Source of the DNA: Butyrivibrio sp. Su6
GTDB taxonomy: Bacteria > Bacillota > Clostridia > Lachnospirales > Lachnospiraceae
Direction: 5' to 3'
Assembly: GCF_900108105.1 (NCBI RefSeq)
Contig: NZ_FNUR01000001.1
Coordinates: forward strand, 1 to 64,000
DNA length: 64,000 nucleotides
Shown here: piece by piece, positions 56,280 to 64,000 of the stretch
How the letters are laid out: each line of letters starts with the position of its first letter
Numbering within the stretch: the first letter of the stretch is position 1
Position numbers and translations under genes: made by a program
The notes under the pieces: model-generated
What the model saw: only the letters and a program-made list of their open reading frames with translations
Told to the model about the DNA's origin: nothing
Database searches by the model: none

Positions 56280-57092
56280 ATGCCACTTTTTGATATTTTT
56301 GATGAAGTAGCTCAAAAGCAGATAGAAAAGACTGACCTTGGTGAGAACAGGATGCTGGGGGTATATCTGGGAAAGGTTACGTCAAATTTTGATATGACTC
56401 TTCCGGGAATGGTGAGAGTTACCATTTATGCAAGGGATTATGATCAGGAAAAGCAGGTATGGGCGAGGATGAGCTATCCATACAGTGGCAGCAACTGGGG
56501 AGAGTACTTTTGCCCTGAAGTTGGAGATCAGGTTCTCATAGCCTTTGAAAATGGCAATATATCAAGGCCCTATATTATTGGCAGCGTTCCAAAGAGCACA
56601 GACAGGTTTGCCAAGGGTTGCATTGATATGAATAATGCCAATAAAAAGATCCGAACGAAAAATGGAAATTCCATTTCTTTTGTTGATAAAGCTGTAGGAG
56701 AAGGAGCCATGGACAAGATAACCATCTCAACTTCTACAGATGCCCATCAGATCGAGCTAAACAATGAGGGCAAACAGATCGTCATAACAGACAAGGATAA
56801 GTCCAACCAGATAGTTATGAAGACTGAAACAGGTCAGATGGAGATAAAGGCACAGACCAAGCTGACAATAAAGGTTGGAGAGACAATAGAGCTTACCATG
56901 AACGGCAATAACGGAACGGTTCTGCTTAAGTGCAATAAGCTAAAAACAGATGTTACCAATCAGGTTCAGATATCGGCAAACAACAATACAAAGATCGAGG
57001 GCGGAAATGTGTCACTGACAGGTAACTCAATGCTAAAGCTCGAGAGCAGCGGACCTGTAAATATATCTGGAACACCAATAAAACTTGGATGA
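56280..57092 (+). CDS. Spike protein (gp5-like OB fold and beta-helix)
   Basis: This 270-residue protein has an N-terminal OB-fold region with VYLGKVTSNFDMTLPGMVRV, VWARMSYPYSG, EYFCPEVGDQVLIAFENG and SRPYIIGSVPK, the standard gp5/VgrG OB pattern. It is followed by a repetitive beta-helix (~110-270) with IKVGETIELTMNGNNGT-type turns. It forms the central spike beneath the tube, capped by the PAAR-like protein. The ATG at 56280 follows AAGGAGG. No catalytic lysozyme domain is present, unlike T4 gp5. Its stop precedes the gp25 gene start by 13 bases. Confidence 0.85.
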   Translation: MPLFDIFDEVAQKQIEKTDLGENRMLGVYLGKVTSNFDMTLPGMVRVTIYARDYDQEKQVWARMSYPYSGSNWGEYFCPEVGDQVLIAFENGNISRPYIIGSVPKSTDRFAKGCIDMNNANKKIRTKNGNSISFVDKAVGEGAMDKITISTSTDAHQIELNNEGKQIVITDKDKSNQIVMKTETGQMEIKAQTKLTIKVGETIELTMNGNNGTVLLKCNKLKTDVTNQVQISANNNTKIEGGNVSLTGNSMLKLESSGPVNISGTPIKLG

Positions 57093-57105
57093 TCGGGGTA
57101 AAAAG

Positions 57106-57564
57106 ATGGCAGATAATGGAGCACATTTAGGGACAGGTGCAAAGTTTCCCTTTGAAATTGATAAGGCGACAGGCAGGTTTATGACAGTATCAGGCAATCA
57201 GAGCGTCAAGGAATCAGTCTATATTATCCTGATGACTCAGCTGACTGAGAGGATCACAAGGCCTGATTTTGGCACGGATATCATGGGCTATACCTTCATG
57301 GATGTGAATCTTACCAGGATCAATATGATGCGCCGAAGCCTTACCAATATGATATCAAGGCAGGAGCCACGTATCAGCGATGTGGAAATAAATATAGAAA
57401 TGTCGCCAAGTCAGGAGTACCTGATGATAAATATCGATTATTACGTGGCCCAGACCAACACAAGAGATAATATGGTATTTCCTTTCTACCTTAATGTTTC
57501 CGAAGAGGAAGAGCTTGAAGAAGAATATCACGAATCTGAGATAGAGGAAGAGATTGATGGATAA
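57106..57564 (+). CDS. Baseplate wedge protein gp25 (Afp9-like)
   Basis: This protein is 152 residues from the ATG at 57106, seven bases after CGGGG. A TTG at 57085 is in frame but overlaps the preceding stop. Its pattern is typical gp25: GTGAKFPFEIDKATGRFMTV, QSVKESVYIILMTQLTERI, RPDFGTDIMGYTFMDVN and ISDVEINIEMSPSQEYLMIN. It is the small wedge component that contacts the sheath initiation site. The C-terminus is Glu-rich. The stop overlaps the next ATG by eight bases. Confidence 0.9.
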   Translation: MADNGAHLGTGAKFPFEIDKATGRFMTVSGNQSVKESVYIILMTQLTERITRPDFGTDIMGYTFMDVNLTRINMMRRSLTNMISRQEPRISDVEINIEMSPSQEYLMINIDYYVAQTNTRDNMVFPFYLNVSEEEELEEEYHESEIEEEIDG

Positions 57565-60500
57565 ATTCAAGGGACATACTGCTGAAGAAATAGAAAACAG
57601 GATAATAGAGCTAAGTCACAGCTATACGCCTGAATGGCACTATGACAAGGAAAATCCGGATATAGGTGCAGCAATAGCCAGGATATTTGCCTCCCAAATG
57701 GAGGACAATGTTGGTATTTTGGATGATGTCCTTGAAAGATATCATGCGGAATTTGTAAATTTCCTTGACCTTACTTTAAAGCCTGCAAAGCCTGCCAGCA
57801 GCATTGTTGTATTTAACAGTATCGACAATGGCGGTGACGGGACTGAGGTTGTGCGTGGAACTAAGCTCCTTGCAATGTCTGATGGGGGAGAAGGGCAGGA
57901 TATTGTCTTTGAGACAACAAGGAATCTTTTTGTGACTAATTCAAGGCTTGACCTTATCTTTATGGTGGACTATGAGGAGGGGTCAGTTATTCCTCTTTTG
58001 GGGCAGATGGCTCCGATTGAGATTTACGAGGGAGAGCTAAAGGCTGATCCTTTGGAAGAAAGTGAGATTGAAGAAGATGTAATGCCGGTTGAGCCGGTAC
58101 TACAGCCGTTTACTTTATTTGGTGAGAAGGAAGGGTCTATTTGCAGGAGCGTTTTATCTCTTTATCACAGCTCACTTTTTGATGCCCAGGACGATCCTAT
58201 ATTTATCAGGTTTTCAGGTGGAGAAAGGCTCTGCAGCCTCATAAGTGAAGGAAAGATTGTTTTTAAGTATCTTACAAAAGATGGCGGCAGGGAGTTTGAT
58301 GAGGTAGCTCTTTTGGAAGATGGGGTTACCTTCAGGCTCATCAAAAAAACTGAGTGTGAAAAGCTGGAAATTGGCGAAAAGGAGCTTTCTTTAGTGTATC
58401 TGGAGGCTCTTGTTCCTGTAAGAGAAATCCTGAAAGCAACAGAAATTGGCATCTCATCAAGTGGAGCAGAGCTTGAGCCGGAGTTTGTTACTGATGGAAA
58501 TCTTGAGTACAACAAAAAATCTTTTGATATGTTTACAGACACTATTGCAATTTACAATGAGTGTTTTATTGGGCATGACAGATATTTCAACAAGCCCGGA
58601 GCTAAGGTGAACATATCTTTTGATGTGTCTTTTTTGGAAAAAGAGCTGTATGTCACAGCGAAACAGGAAGAAGAGGAGCTTAGTATCATTAAGAGAAAGC
58701 CAAAGGCAGTCTGGACTGATAAGGTCGTAGATTCTGTTATAAATGAGATTTCTTTTGAATATTATAACGGCCTTGGCTGGAAGAAGCTTTCTTGTGACTA
58801 TGATGTCTCAACTATATTTGAGCAGTGTAAGGACGGCAAATATGAGATTTCTTTTACCTGTCCTGATGATTGGGAGCCTGTGGAGGTGGGAGCTTATTCA
58901 GGCAGATGTATAAAGCTTCAGATTCTGAAGGCAGACAACTGTTACCTCAGGCCTGCAATTCATCATTATCCGCAGGTAAAGAACATGGTAATGTCCTTTA
59001 CCTATGAGGGAAAGTATGTAAATCCTGATAAAGCTGAAATGATATGCGGAACGAAAAAGGTTGATATCACAGGAAATCTGGATGAAGAAGAATTTGAGAT
59101 CCTGGCAGGCAGCGATTACACAGGTGATGCCCTGTATCTTGGATTTTACAGAGCTATGAAGGCAGGCCCCATAAGCATTTTCTTCGATCTTGAGGATGCC
59201 TTTGGACTTACCGGCATCAAGTGCAGATATGAATACAGCACTATTGACGGTTTTAAGCCTCTAAGAGTACTTGATTTTACGGATGACTTTACAAGGCCCG
59301 GAATAATAAGATTTATTCCGCCTTCTGATATGCATGAGATGACCATAGAAGGACAAAAGAGATATTACATCAGGATTGTCAGAAACGAAAGACAATCTGA
59401 TCCGGATAGACGCATGTTCATGCCCAAAATAAGAAATATCATGCTGAATGCTATTTCTGTTGAGAATATTTTTACCAGTGATGCCAAGGAGTTTTTCATT
59501 GATGAAAGTGCTCCGGATATGCATTTTTCTCTTGGGGCAGGGAATATCCTTGACGCGGAAGTCTGGGTAAATGAAAAGGGAGATATTTCAAAACAGGAAA
59601 TAGACTTTTTGCTCAACAATTCACCGGACAGTATAAGGATTGATTACAACTTTGTGGGGGATGTTGCTGCAGTCTATGTGAGGTGGCAGGAGACAGAGAA
59701 CTTTGACAGGGCTCTATCTGACAGGTGTTACGTTATAGACAGGCTTCTTGGTGAGATCATTTTTTCTGATGGTATAAAGTGCAGGATACCGAGGGTTACG
59801 GATGATATAGCTTTTGTTGCTGTTGTGAGGTGCACAAACGGGACAGAAGGAAATGTTGAGGCTTTTCGAATAAATGACCTGATGGGACAGGGAGTCTACA
59901 TAGACTCACTTACAAACCCTGTAAAGGCCTATGGCGGCTGCGCTATGGAGACTATTCAGAAGGCTCTAAGGAGAGGTGCCGGGATCATTCATTCAAGAAA
60001 CCGCCTTGTGAGCATCGGAGATTATGAGAATATTATCCTTAACTATTCGGACTCTATAGACAAAGTCAGTACCGTGGTCGGAGAGACAATAGATGGTAAA
60101 AAGAATCCGGCAGACATAACCTTTGTAGTTCTGATGAAGGACTTCATGAACGGCTCATTTTCTTTTCACAATATCGAAAAGCAGCTGAAGATGCACCTTC
60201 TTAAGAACTGTGAGATGGTGGTAAAAGAAGACAATGTCCATATTGTTGAGCCAACATTTGTAGACATTTCGGTTAATGCCTGGGTTGAAATCACAAATAT
60301 CGATGACAGCTTTGAGATACAGAACCAGATAAAAGCGGTTCTGCAGGAGTACTTAAATCCTGTAACTTACATATCTCATACGGGATGGACAATAGGAACT
60401 ATACCTAAAAAGTCTCAGATACTCATGAGACTCAATATCTTAAAGAGCAAAGCTATTGTCAAGAGAATAGCCATTATCTGTAAATATACGGATTACATGG

Positions 60501-60592
60501 GTGAAAAAGAGGTTGATCTTACAAAGCTTGAAGTTACGCCATTTATGATATGTCGAAGCGGTGATCACGTTATCAATATCATCTATGACTGA
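57557..60592 (+). CDS. Baseplate J/gp6-like wedge protein 1 (Afp11-like)
   Basis: This protein is 1011 residues from the ATG at 57557, after GAGGAAGAG; the gene overlaps gp25 by eight bases. It begins EEIENRIIELSHSYTPEWHY and NPDIGAAIARIFASQMEDN, characteristic of the long wedge protein in eCIS. A large beta-rich middle (~230-780) resembles the insertion domains seen in Afp11-like proteins. The C-terminal region contains AYGGCAMETIQKALRRGAG and SIGDYENIILNYSDSIDKV, the baseplate J-like signature. It forms the main wedge arms of the baseplate. Confidence 0.85.
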   Translation: MDKFKGHTAEEIENRIIELSHSYTPEWHYDKENPDIGAAIARIFASQMEDNVGILDDVLERYHAEFVNFLDLTLKPAKPASSIVVFNSIDNGGDGTEVVRGTKLLAMSDGGEGQDIVFETTRNLFVTNSRLDLIFMVDYEEGSVIPLLGQMAPIEIYEGELKADPLEESEIEEDVMPVEPVLQPFTLFGEKEGSICRSVLSLYHSSLFDAQDDPIFIRFSGGERLCSLISEGKIVFKYLTKDGGREFDEVALLEDGVTFRLIKKTECEKLEIGEKELSLVYLEALVPVREILKATEIGISSSGAELEPEFVTDGNLEYNKKSFDMFTDTIAIYNECFIGHDRYFNKPGAKVNISFDVSFLEKELYVTAKQEEEELSIIKRKPKAVWTDKVVDSVINEISFEYYNGLGWKKLSCDYDVSTIFEQCKDGKYEISFTCPDDWEPVEVGAYSGRCIKLQILKADNCYLRPAIHHYPQVKNMVMSFTYEGKYVNPDKAEMICGTKKVDITGNLDEEEFEILAGSDYTGDALYLGFYRAMKAGPISIFFDLEDAFGLTGIKCRYEYSTIDGFKPLRVLDFTDDFTRPGIIRFIPPSDMHEMTIEGQKRYYIRIVRNERQSDPDRRMFMPKIRNIMLNAISVENIFTSDAKEFFIDESAPDMHFSLGAGNILDAEVWVNEKGDISKQEIDFLLNNSPDSIRIDYNFVGDVAAVYVRWQETENFDRALSDRCYVIDRLLGEIIFSDGIKCRIPRVTDDIAFVAVVRCTNGTEGNVEAFRINDLMGQGVYIDSLTNPVKAYGGCAMETIQKALRRGAGIIHSRNRLVSIGDYENIILNYSDSIDKVSTVVGETIDGKKNPADITFVVLMKDFMNGSFSFHNIEKQLKMHLLKNCEMVVKEDNVHIVEPTFVDISVNAWVEITNIDDSFEIQNQIKAVLQEYLNPVTYISHTGWTIGTIPKKSQILMRLNILKSKAIVKRIAIICKYTDYMGEKEVDLTKLEVTPFMICRSGDHVINIIYD

Positions 60593-60617
60593 AAACTAAG
60601 TAAAGGTTGGGAAGACT

Positions 60618-62708
60618 ATGCTGTTTGTAAAGGAATTACAAAACAAGCCCTATGCAGAGCGAATAAGTGAGGCAATGATGAAATTGCCTTTGATATCTCC
60701 CGAGTGGACAAACTATAACCCTTCAGACCCTGGGATAACTGTGCTTGAAAATCTGACAGCTTTTAATACTCTTCAGGGCGAGTCAATCACGAATATTTCC
60801 TACAGGGCCAAGGCTGCACTTCTAAAAATGGCATCAATCACGCCAAAAAAGGGTAAGTGCGCAAGACTCCTTTTATCTGCTGACAAGCTTGATAAACCAA
60901 TCTATATAAGGACAGGTCAGAAATTCAGACTTGGAGATCTGTGCTTTGAAGCCGGAAGAAACATGAATGTGGGTGGAAGCAGAGTAGTTGGTGTGTACTC
61001 AAGATATGGTGATACATTCCACGATTATTCCTACTGTGTAGACAGAGAGGTAAGGCTGGGAGCAAGGATTTTTGGTGATAAGCCAAAAGTCGGTGATGAG
61101 CTTTACTTTATCATCAATTCAATTCCGGACGATATCAAGGATACTTACTTTTACTTTGAAGTTGATGGCAGCAACAAACGTAATCCCGTTGAAGACAGAG
61201 CCTTAAATATATTTGCGGATGCAAAGTGGGAGTACTATACAGAGCATGGTTTTGAGGAATTGAAGGTACGAGATTATACAGGCACTTTCCTATATAGCGG
61301 AGAAGTGAAGATTTCTTTTGGAAGCTCAAGGCCTGCAGTTTGCAAGGAGGCTCCGGAAGAAGGGTACTGTATCAGGGTTACTCTTACCAAGGCTGATTTT
61401 GACGTAAGACCAAAACTCCTTGGAGTAGAGGGATTTCTTTTTGAGGTGTGGCAGAGGGAAACTGAAGGTATATGCTATACCATAAACAAAGTTGACGGTA
61501 TTGAAATAACATCAAATTTCAGCGATAATGAATATATAGCAGTATTTGCAAAGGAAGAGAAGGGATCAGCCTATAGAAAGTACGAACTCACAAGGGGTGA
61601 CGGTCATGGAAGGTATTGCTACTTTGAAGAGACGGGCAGCCGCAGTTTTCGTATTTCTTTTGACAAGGAAAAATATGGGTATGAGCCTGTTAAAGTAAAG
61701 GACTGCGTAAGAGTCATTATCTATAACGAGGACATGATGCGCACCTATGATGTGGGCAGCGTTATAGGCTATGATGATCAGGAAATAGAGCTTCCTGTAA
61801 AGCATATAGTAAGAGACAGCTTCTGCCTGATCGCCAGAAGGGATGACGGAGAAGGCGGCTTTATCTATGAGTTTGTAAGACCTGAGAAAAATGAAGAGGA
61901 TGCTCTTTATTATCATCTTCTTGAGAATGATGGAAAGATAATCATTGAAGATGCAGGGGATTATATAGGTGCAAGGCTCTATATCGGCATGATAGCTGTA
62001 AGTGAGGGCGAAAAGGGAAATATCCTTGCAGGAAATGAGCTTATAGCAGATAACATACCGGGTGCTTATTTTTATAATCCTTGTAACGGCGTTGGAGGGG
62101 CCTTTAGAGAGAGCCTTCAGAGCATGAAGGAAAGATTCGTTGAAGATATAAACACTCCATATACAGCTGTTACTGAAAAGGACTATGAGCAGATAGTAAA
62201 GACAACGCCGGGGCTCTGTATCAGAAAGGTTCACGCCTGCATAGATACAGCGGAAAATATGGTAAAGGTAATAGCAATGCCTGACACCGGCGATGAGAAG
62301 CCCTATTTGTCTGATATTTACATTGAAAAGATTACGGAAAGACTTGAGCAGAGAAGGCTTATTTCTACAAGAGTTGAGATTATACAGCCAATTTATACGC
62401 CGGTTGCAGTAAGAGGCACGGTGTACGTAAAGAGGCACTATAACGGGTGCAAAGAAAAGATATTAGAAGCTCTTGGCAGAGAGATTGATTATATGAGGTC
62501 GGATAAGAACTTTGGAGATGTCCTTGTATTTGAGGAGGTTTTCCATAGTATAGAGGCGCTGGACTGTGTTCAGTTTGTCTACGACCTTTCAATCACACCT
62601 GAAAATCCTAAGGTTGCAACACTTAAGGATTCTGATATTTACCCAAAAGAGAACTGCCTGTTTAGTCTTGGAAATGTCCAGATTGAAACAGTTACCTATG
62701 AAGACTAA
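60618..62708 (+). CDS. Baseplate J/wedge-like protein 2 (Afp12-like)
   Basis: This 696-residue protein begins RISEAMMKLPLISPEWTNYN and PSDPGITVLENLTAFNTLQG, the typical entrance of the second wedge protein. Beta domains follow (~80-440). The C-terminal part carries FRESLQSMKERFVEDINTPY and TAVTEKDYEQIVKTTPG, which match baseplate J-like proteins, then VRGTVYVKRHYNGCKEK and a helical end. It pairs with the larger J-like protein to build the wedge. The start ATG follows a modest GGTTGGGAAG. The stop lies 23 bases before the gpI-like gene. Confidence 0.85.
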   Translation: MLFVKELQNKPYAERISEAMMKLPLISPEWTNYNPSDPGITVLENLTAFNTLQGESITNISYRAKAALLKMASITPKKGKCARLLLSADKLDKPIYIRTGQKFRLGDLCFEAGRNMNVGGSRVVGVYSRYGDTFHDYSYCVDREVRLGARIFGDKPKVGDELYFIINSIPDDIKDTYFYFEVDGSNKRNPVEDRALNIFADAKWEYYTEHGFEELKVRDYTGTFLYSGEVKISFGSSRPAVCKEAPEEGYCIRVTLTKADFDVRPKLLGVEGFLFEVWQRETEGICYTINKVDGIEITSNFSDNEYIAVFAKEEKGSAYRKYELTRGDGHGRYCYFEETGSRSFRISFDKEKYGYEPVKVKDCVRVIIYNEDMMRTYDVGSVIGYDDQEIELPVKHIVRDSFCLIARRDDGEGGFIYEFVRPEKNEEDALYYHLLENDGKIIIEDAGDYIGARLYIGMIAVSEGEKGNILAGNELIADNIPGAYFYNPCNGVGGAFRESLQSMKERFVEDINTPYTAVTEKDYEQIVKTTPGLCIRKVHACIDTAENMVKVIAMPDTGDEKPYLSDIYIEKITERLEQRRLISTRVEIIQPIYTPVAVRGTVYVKRHYNGCKEKILEALGREIDYMRSDKNFGDVLVFEEVFHSIEALDCVQFVYDLSITPENPKVATLKDSDIYPKENCLFSLGNVQIETVTYED

Positions 62709-62731
62709 GCGTTTGGCATAAAGGAGTTTTG

Positions 62732-63835
62732 ATGGCTCAGATGGTGTATTCCATAAAAAAGAATAGACTAAAGAGAAGCTATATTAAAGGCTTTGATTTA
62801 AATGGTGATACAGAGCTTGTTCTTGATAAGAATAGTCTTTTTCACGAGATATTTTTATCGCCTTTAGACGGCGTTGAGAATGAGAGATACTGGGGAAGGC
62901 TCCATTTTGATATCAGGCTTTCAGAGGACATGATCTACTATGTCCATGTGCTTGCAACAGACCAGGATCAGTATTATGACGACGATGGAAGGCTTGTTGA
63001 TATAAGCAGATACCTTCTTGATGAAAGTATTGACGTCACCAGAAAGGCCAGATTTATATCGGAACTTGGCGGCAAAAGATTTGTTGGCCTTAACGATATT
63101 CTTTTATATGAACTAAAGGGTAGATACCTTTATATAGGCATTGAGCTTTATGGCACAGAAGAAGCTACAATTTCCAACATCAAAGTGGATGCCATAGGCG
63201 ATAATTTCATGAACGCTTTTCCGGAGATCTATAAGGAGAGGAATAGTTTTTTCCACAGGTATATGTCGCTGTTTTCAAGCGTTTACAACGATATGCAGGA
63301 TGAGATAGACCATGTCTATGAGGTGCTTGATCTTGATACCTGCAGTACAGAGCTTTTGGTTACTTATGGAAGCTGGCTTGGAATCGACTTAAGTGGCGGC
63401 TTTTTGCCGGATGATGTTCTTAGGACCTTGGTAAAAGAACTCTACTATCTCAGCAAGATAAAGGGGACAAAAGAGTGTCTGACAAGGCTTTTGGAGATTT
63501 TAATCGGTAAAGAAATTATCGTAATTGAGCACAGTTATCTAAAGAATTTCGCACAAAATGTCGATACACATATATCAGAGGGAATTGGAAGTGGCTCGGT
63601 TTATGACGTTACTGTGCTGGTAAAGGGAAAGGTTTCTGAGGAATTAAAGCATCAGGTGTCCTTTATCATAGACCAGTTCAAACCGATCAGATCTAACATT
63701 ACTTTGGTTCAGATGGACAATTCGGCAGTGCTTGATTCTAATGCGTTTATGGATATGAATGCAATGATCCCGCATGAGAAACAGATTATCCTGGACGAAG
63801 ATGTATCTTTGGATGGCATTATTACCCTAAAATAA
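62732..63835 (+). CDS. Phage tail protein I-like baseplate component
   Basis: This protein is 367 residues from the ATG at 62732, five bases after AAGGAG; a TTG at 62729 is less likely. An N-terminal beta region (about 1-150) precedes a helical segment with NAFPEIYKERNSFFHRYMS, YNDMQDEIDHVYEVLD and DVLRTLVKELYYLSKIKGTK. The run 'LLVTYGSWLGIDLSG' and 'LTRLLEILIGKE' matches the gpI-like family of tail-edge proteins. It probably sits at the outer baseplate, where fibres attach; no fibre gene follows within the window. It lies 15 bases before the STAS gene. Confidence 0.7.
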   Translation: MAQMVYSIKKNRLKRSYIKGFDLNGDTELVLDKNSLFHEIFLSPLDGVENERYWGRLHFDIRLSEDMIYYVHVLATDQDQYYDDDGRLVDISRYLLDESIDVTRKARFISELGGKRFVGLNDILLYELKGRYLYIGIELYGTEEATISNIKVDAIGDNFMNAFPEIYKERNSFFHRYMSLFSSVYNDMQDEIDHVYEVLDLDTCSTELLVTYGSWLGIDLSGGFLPDDVLRTLVKELYYLSKIKGTKECLTRLLEILIGKEIIVIEHSYLKNFAQNVDTHISEGIGSGSVYDVTVLVKGKVSEELKHQVSFIIDQFKPIRSNITLVQMDNSAVLDSNAFMDMNAMIPHEKQIILDEDVSLDGIITLK

Positions 63836-63850
63836 CGACTGGAGAATTTC

Positions 63851-64000
63851 ATGACTATTGAAGAAATCAAATATGATGACCAGATCCAACTAAATATTTC
63901 AGGAAAAATTGATACCATCACGTCTGCTGACTTCCAAAAGGCTGTTCTTGGTTCTTTCCAAAAGAGCAATAAGGTCATACTGAATTTTCAGGATGTGTCT
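63851..64000 (+). CDS. STAS-domain protein (anti-sigma factor antagonist-like), partial
   Basis: The gene starts at ATG 63851 behind TGGAGAA and is open to the window end; only 50 residues are visible. The opening IEEIKYDDQIQLNISGKIDT followed by TSADFQKAVLGSF and KVILNFQDVS matches the STAS fold of anti-sigma antagonists (strand-strand-helix-strand, the phospho-Ser lying beyond the end). It could belong to a partner-switching module that regulates or assembles the CIS. The visible fragment cannot show whether the serine is present. Confidence 0.75.
   Translation, partial: MTIEEIKYDDQIQLNISGKIDTITSADFQKAVLGSFQKSNKVILNFQDVS

Noticed and set aside
61566-62438. 290-codon open frame on the - strand
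   Set aside because: It lies inside the baseplate J-like gene on the opposite strand; composition (Tyr/Cys/Arg/Leu-rich) and lack of ribosome binding site mark it as a shadow frame.
31725-63835. Prophage interpretation
   Set aside because: No capsid, terminase, portal, integrase or lysis gene is present, and DUF4255, DUF4280, CIS_tube and AAA+ ATPase together point to a CIS.

Overview
The window is a low-GC bacterial chromosome segment with every convincing gene on the + strand. Shine-Dalgarno sites are strong (AAGGAG/GGAGG), intergenic gaps are short and stop/start overlaps are frequent. Codon choice, acidic lysine/glutamate-rich proteins and the mix of families suggest a Clostridia member, most likely Lachnospiraceae (Butyrivibrio-like). 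That placement is an inference, because there is no rRNA or housekeeping gene to confirm it. The dominant content is a contractile injection system (CIS) of the phage-tail-like/eCIS type, preceded by a long block of probable cargo genes and envelope or signalling genes.

Region 1 (1-1048) has no supported gene. It holds a cluster of TGGGCATATA-type repeats (20-502), a long imperfect inverted repeat (634-757) and an AT-rich palindrome (949-966) ahead of the first gene.

Region 2 (1049-25550) looks like the cargo block. It has three tandem paralogues sharing a C-terminal PI3K/HipA-like kinase motif and a related N-terminus, a tandem-GNAT protein, a 2843-residue protein ending in a papain/C39-like cysteine peptidase domain, a small GNAT-like protein, an 877-residue protein with a hydrophobic segment, a YbjN/chaperone-like protein and a 951-residue charged helical protein.

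Region 3 (25572-31582) is an envelope/signalling module: a membrane HATPase protein without an obvious phospho-acceptor His, a membrane-anchored SH3 protein, and a 1.5-kb-residue surface protein with Ig-like repeats and a C-terminal membrane anchor. It ends at a hairpin terminator (31605-31635).

Region 4 (31725-45010) opens a new transcription unit at an extended -10 promoter. It contains the CIS AAA+ ATPase, a CIS-associated conserved protein, then a run of membrane or secreted proteins: a pseudokinase-like membrane protein, a degenerate class III cyclase-like membrane protein, a MORN-repeat membrane protein, a TolC-like helical protein and a large secreted helical protein.

Region 5 (45023-63835) is the CIS particle: Pvc16-like terminator/cap (DUF4255), an Ig-like protein, PAAR-like tip (DUF4280), sheath, inner tube, a tail-assembly protein with a DUF6760-like -1 frame extension behind an AAATTTT heptamer, a second long tube-like protein, a helical protein, two CIS_tube/LysM-type proteins, a gp27-like hub with a Gly/Ala/Ser-rich insertion, a gp5-like spike, gp25, two baseplate J-like wedge proteins and a gpI-like protein. 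A STAS-domain gene starts at 63851 and is cut by the window end.

Together the genes suggest an injection particle co-transcribed with its ATPase and with proteins spanning or leaving the membrane. This would fit an envelope-docked or signal-gated CIS rather than a freely released one, but that architecture is inference from gene content. No fibre gene and no classical tape-measure gene was recognised inside the window.
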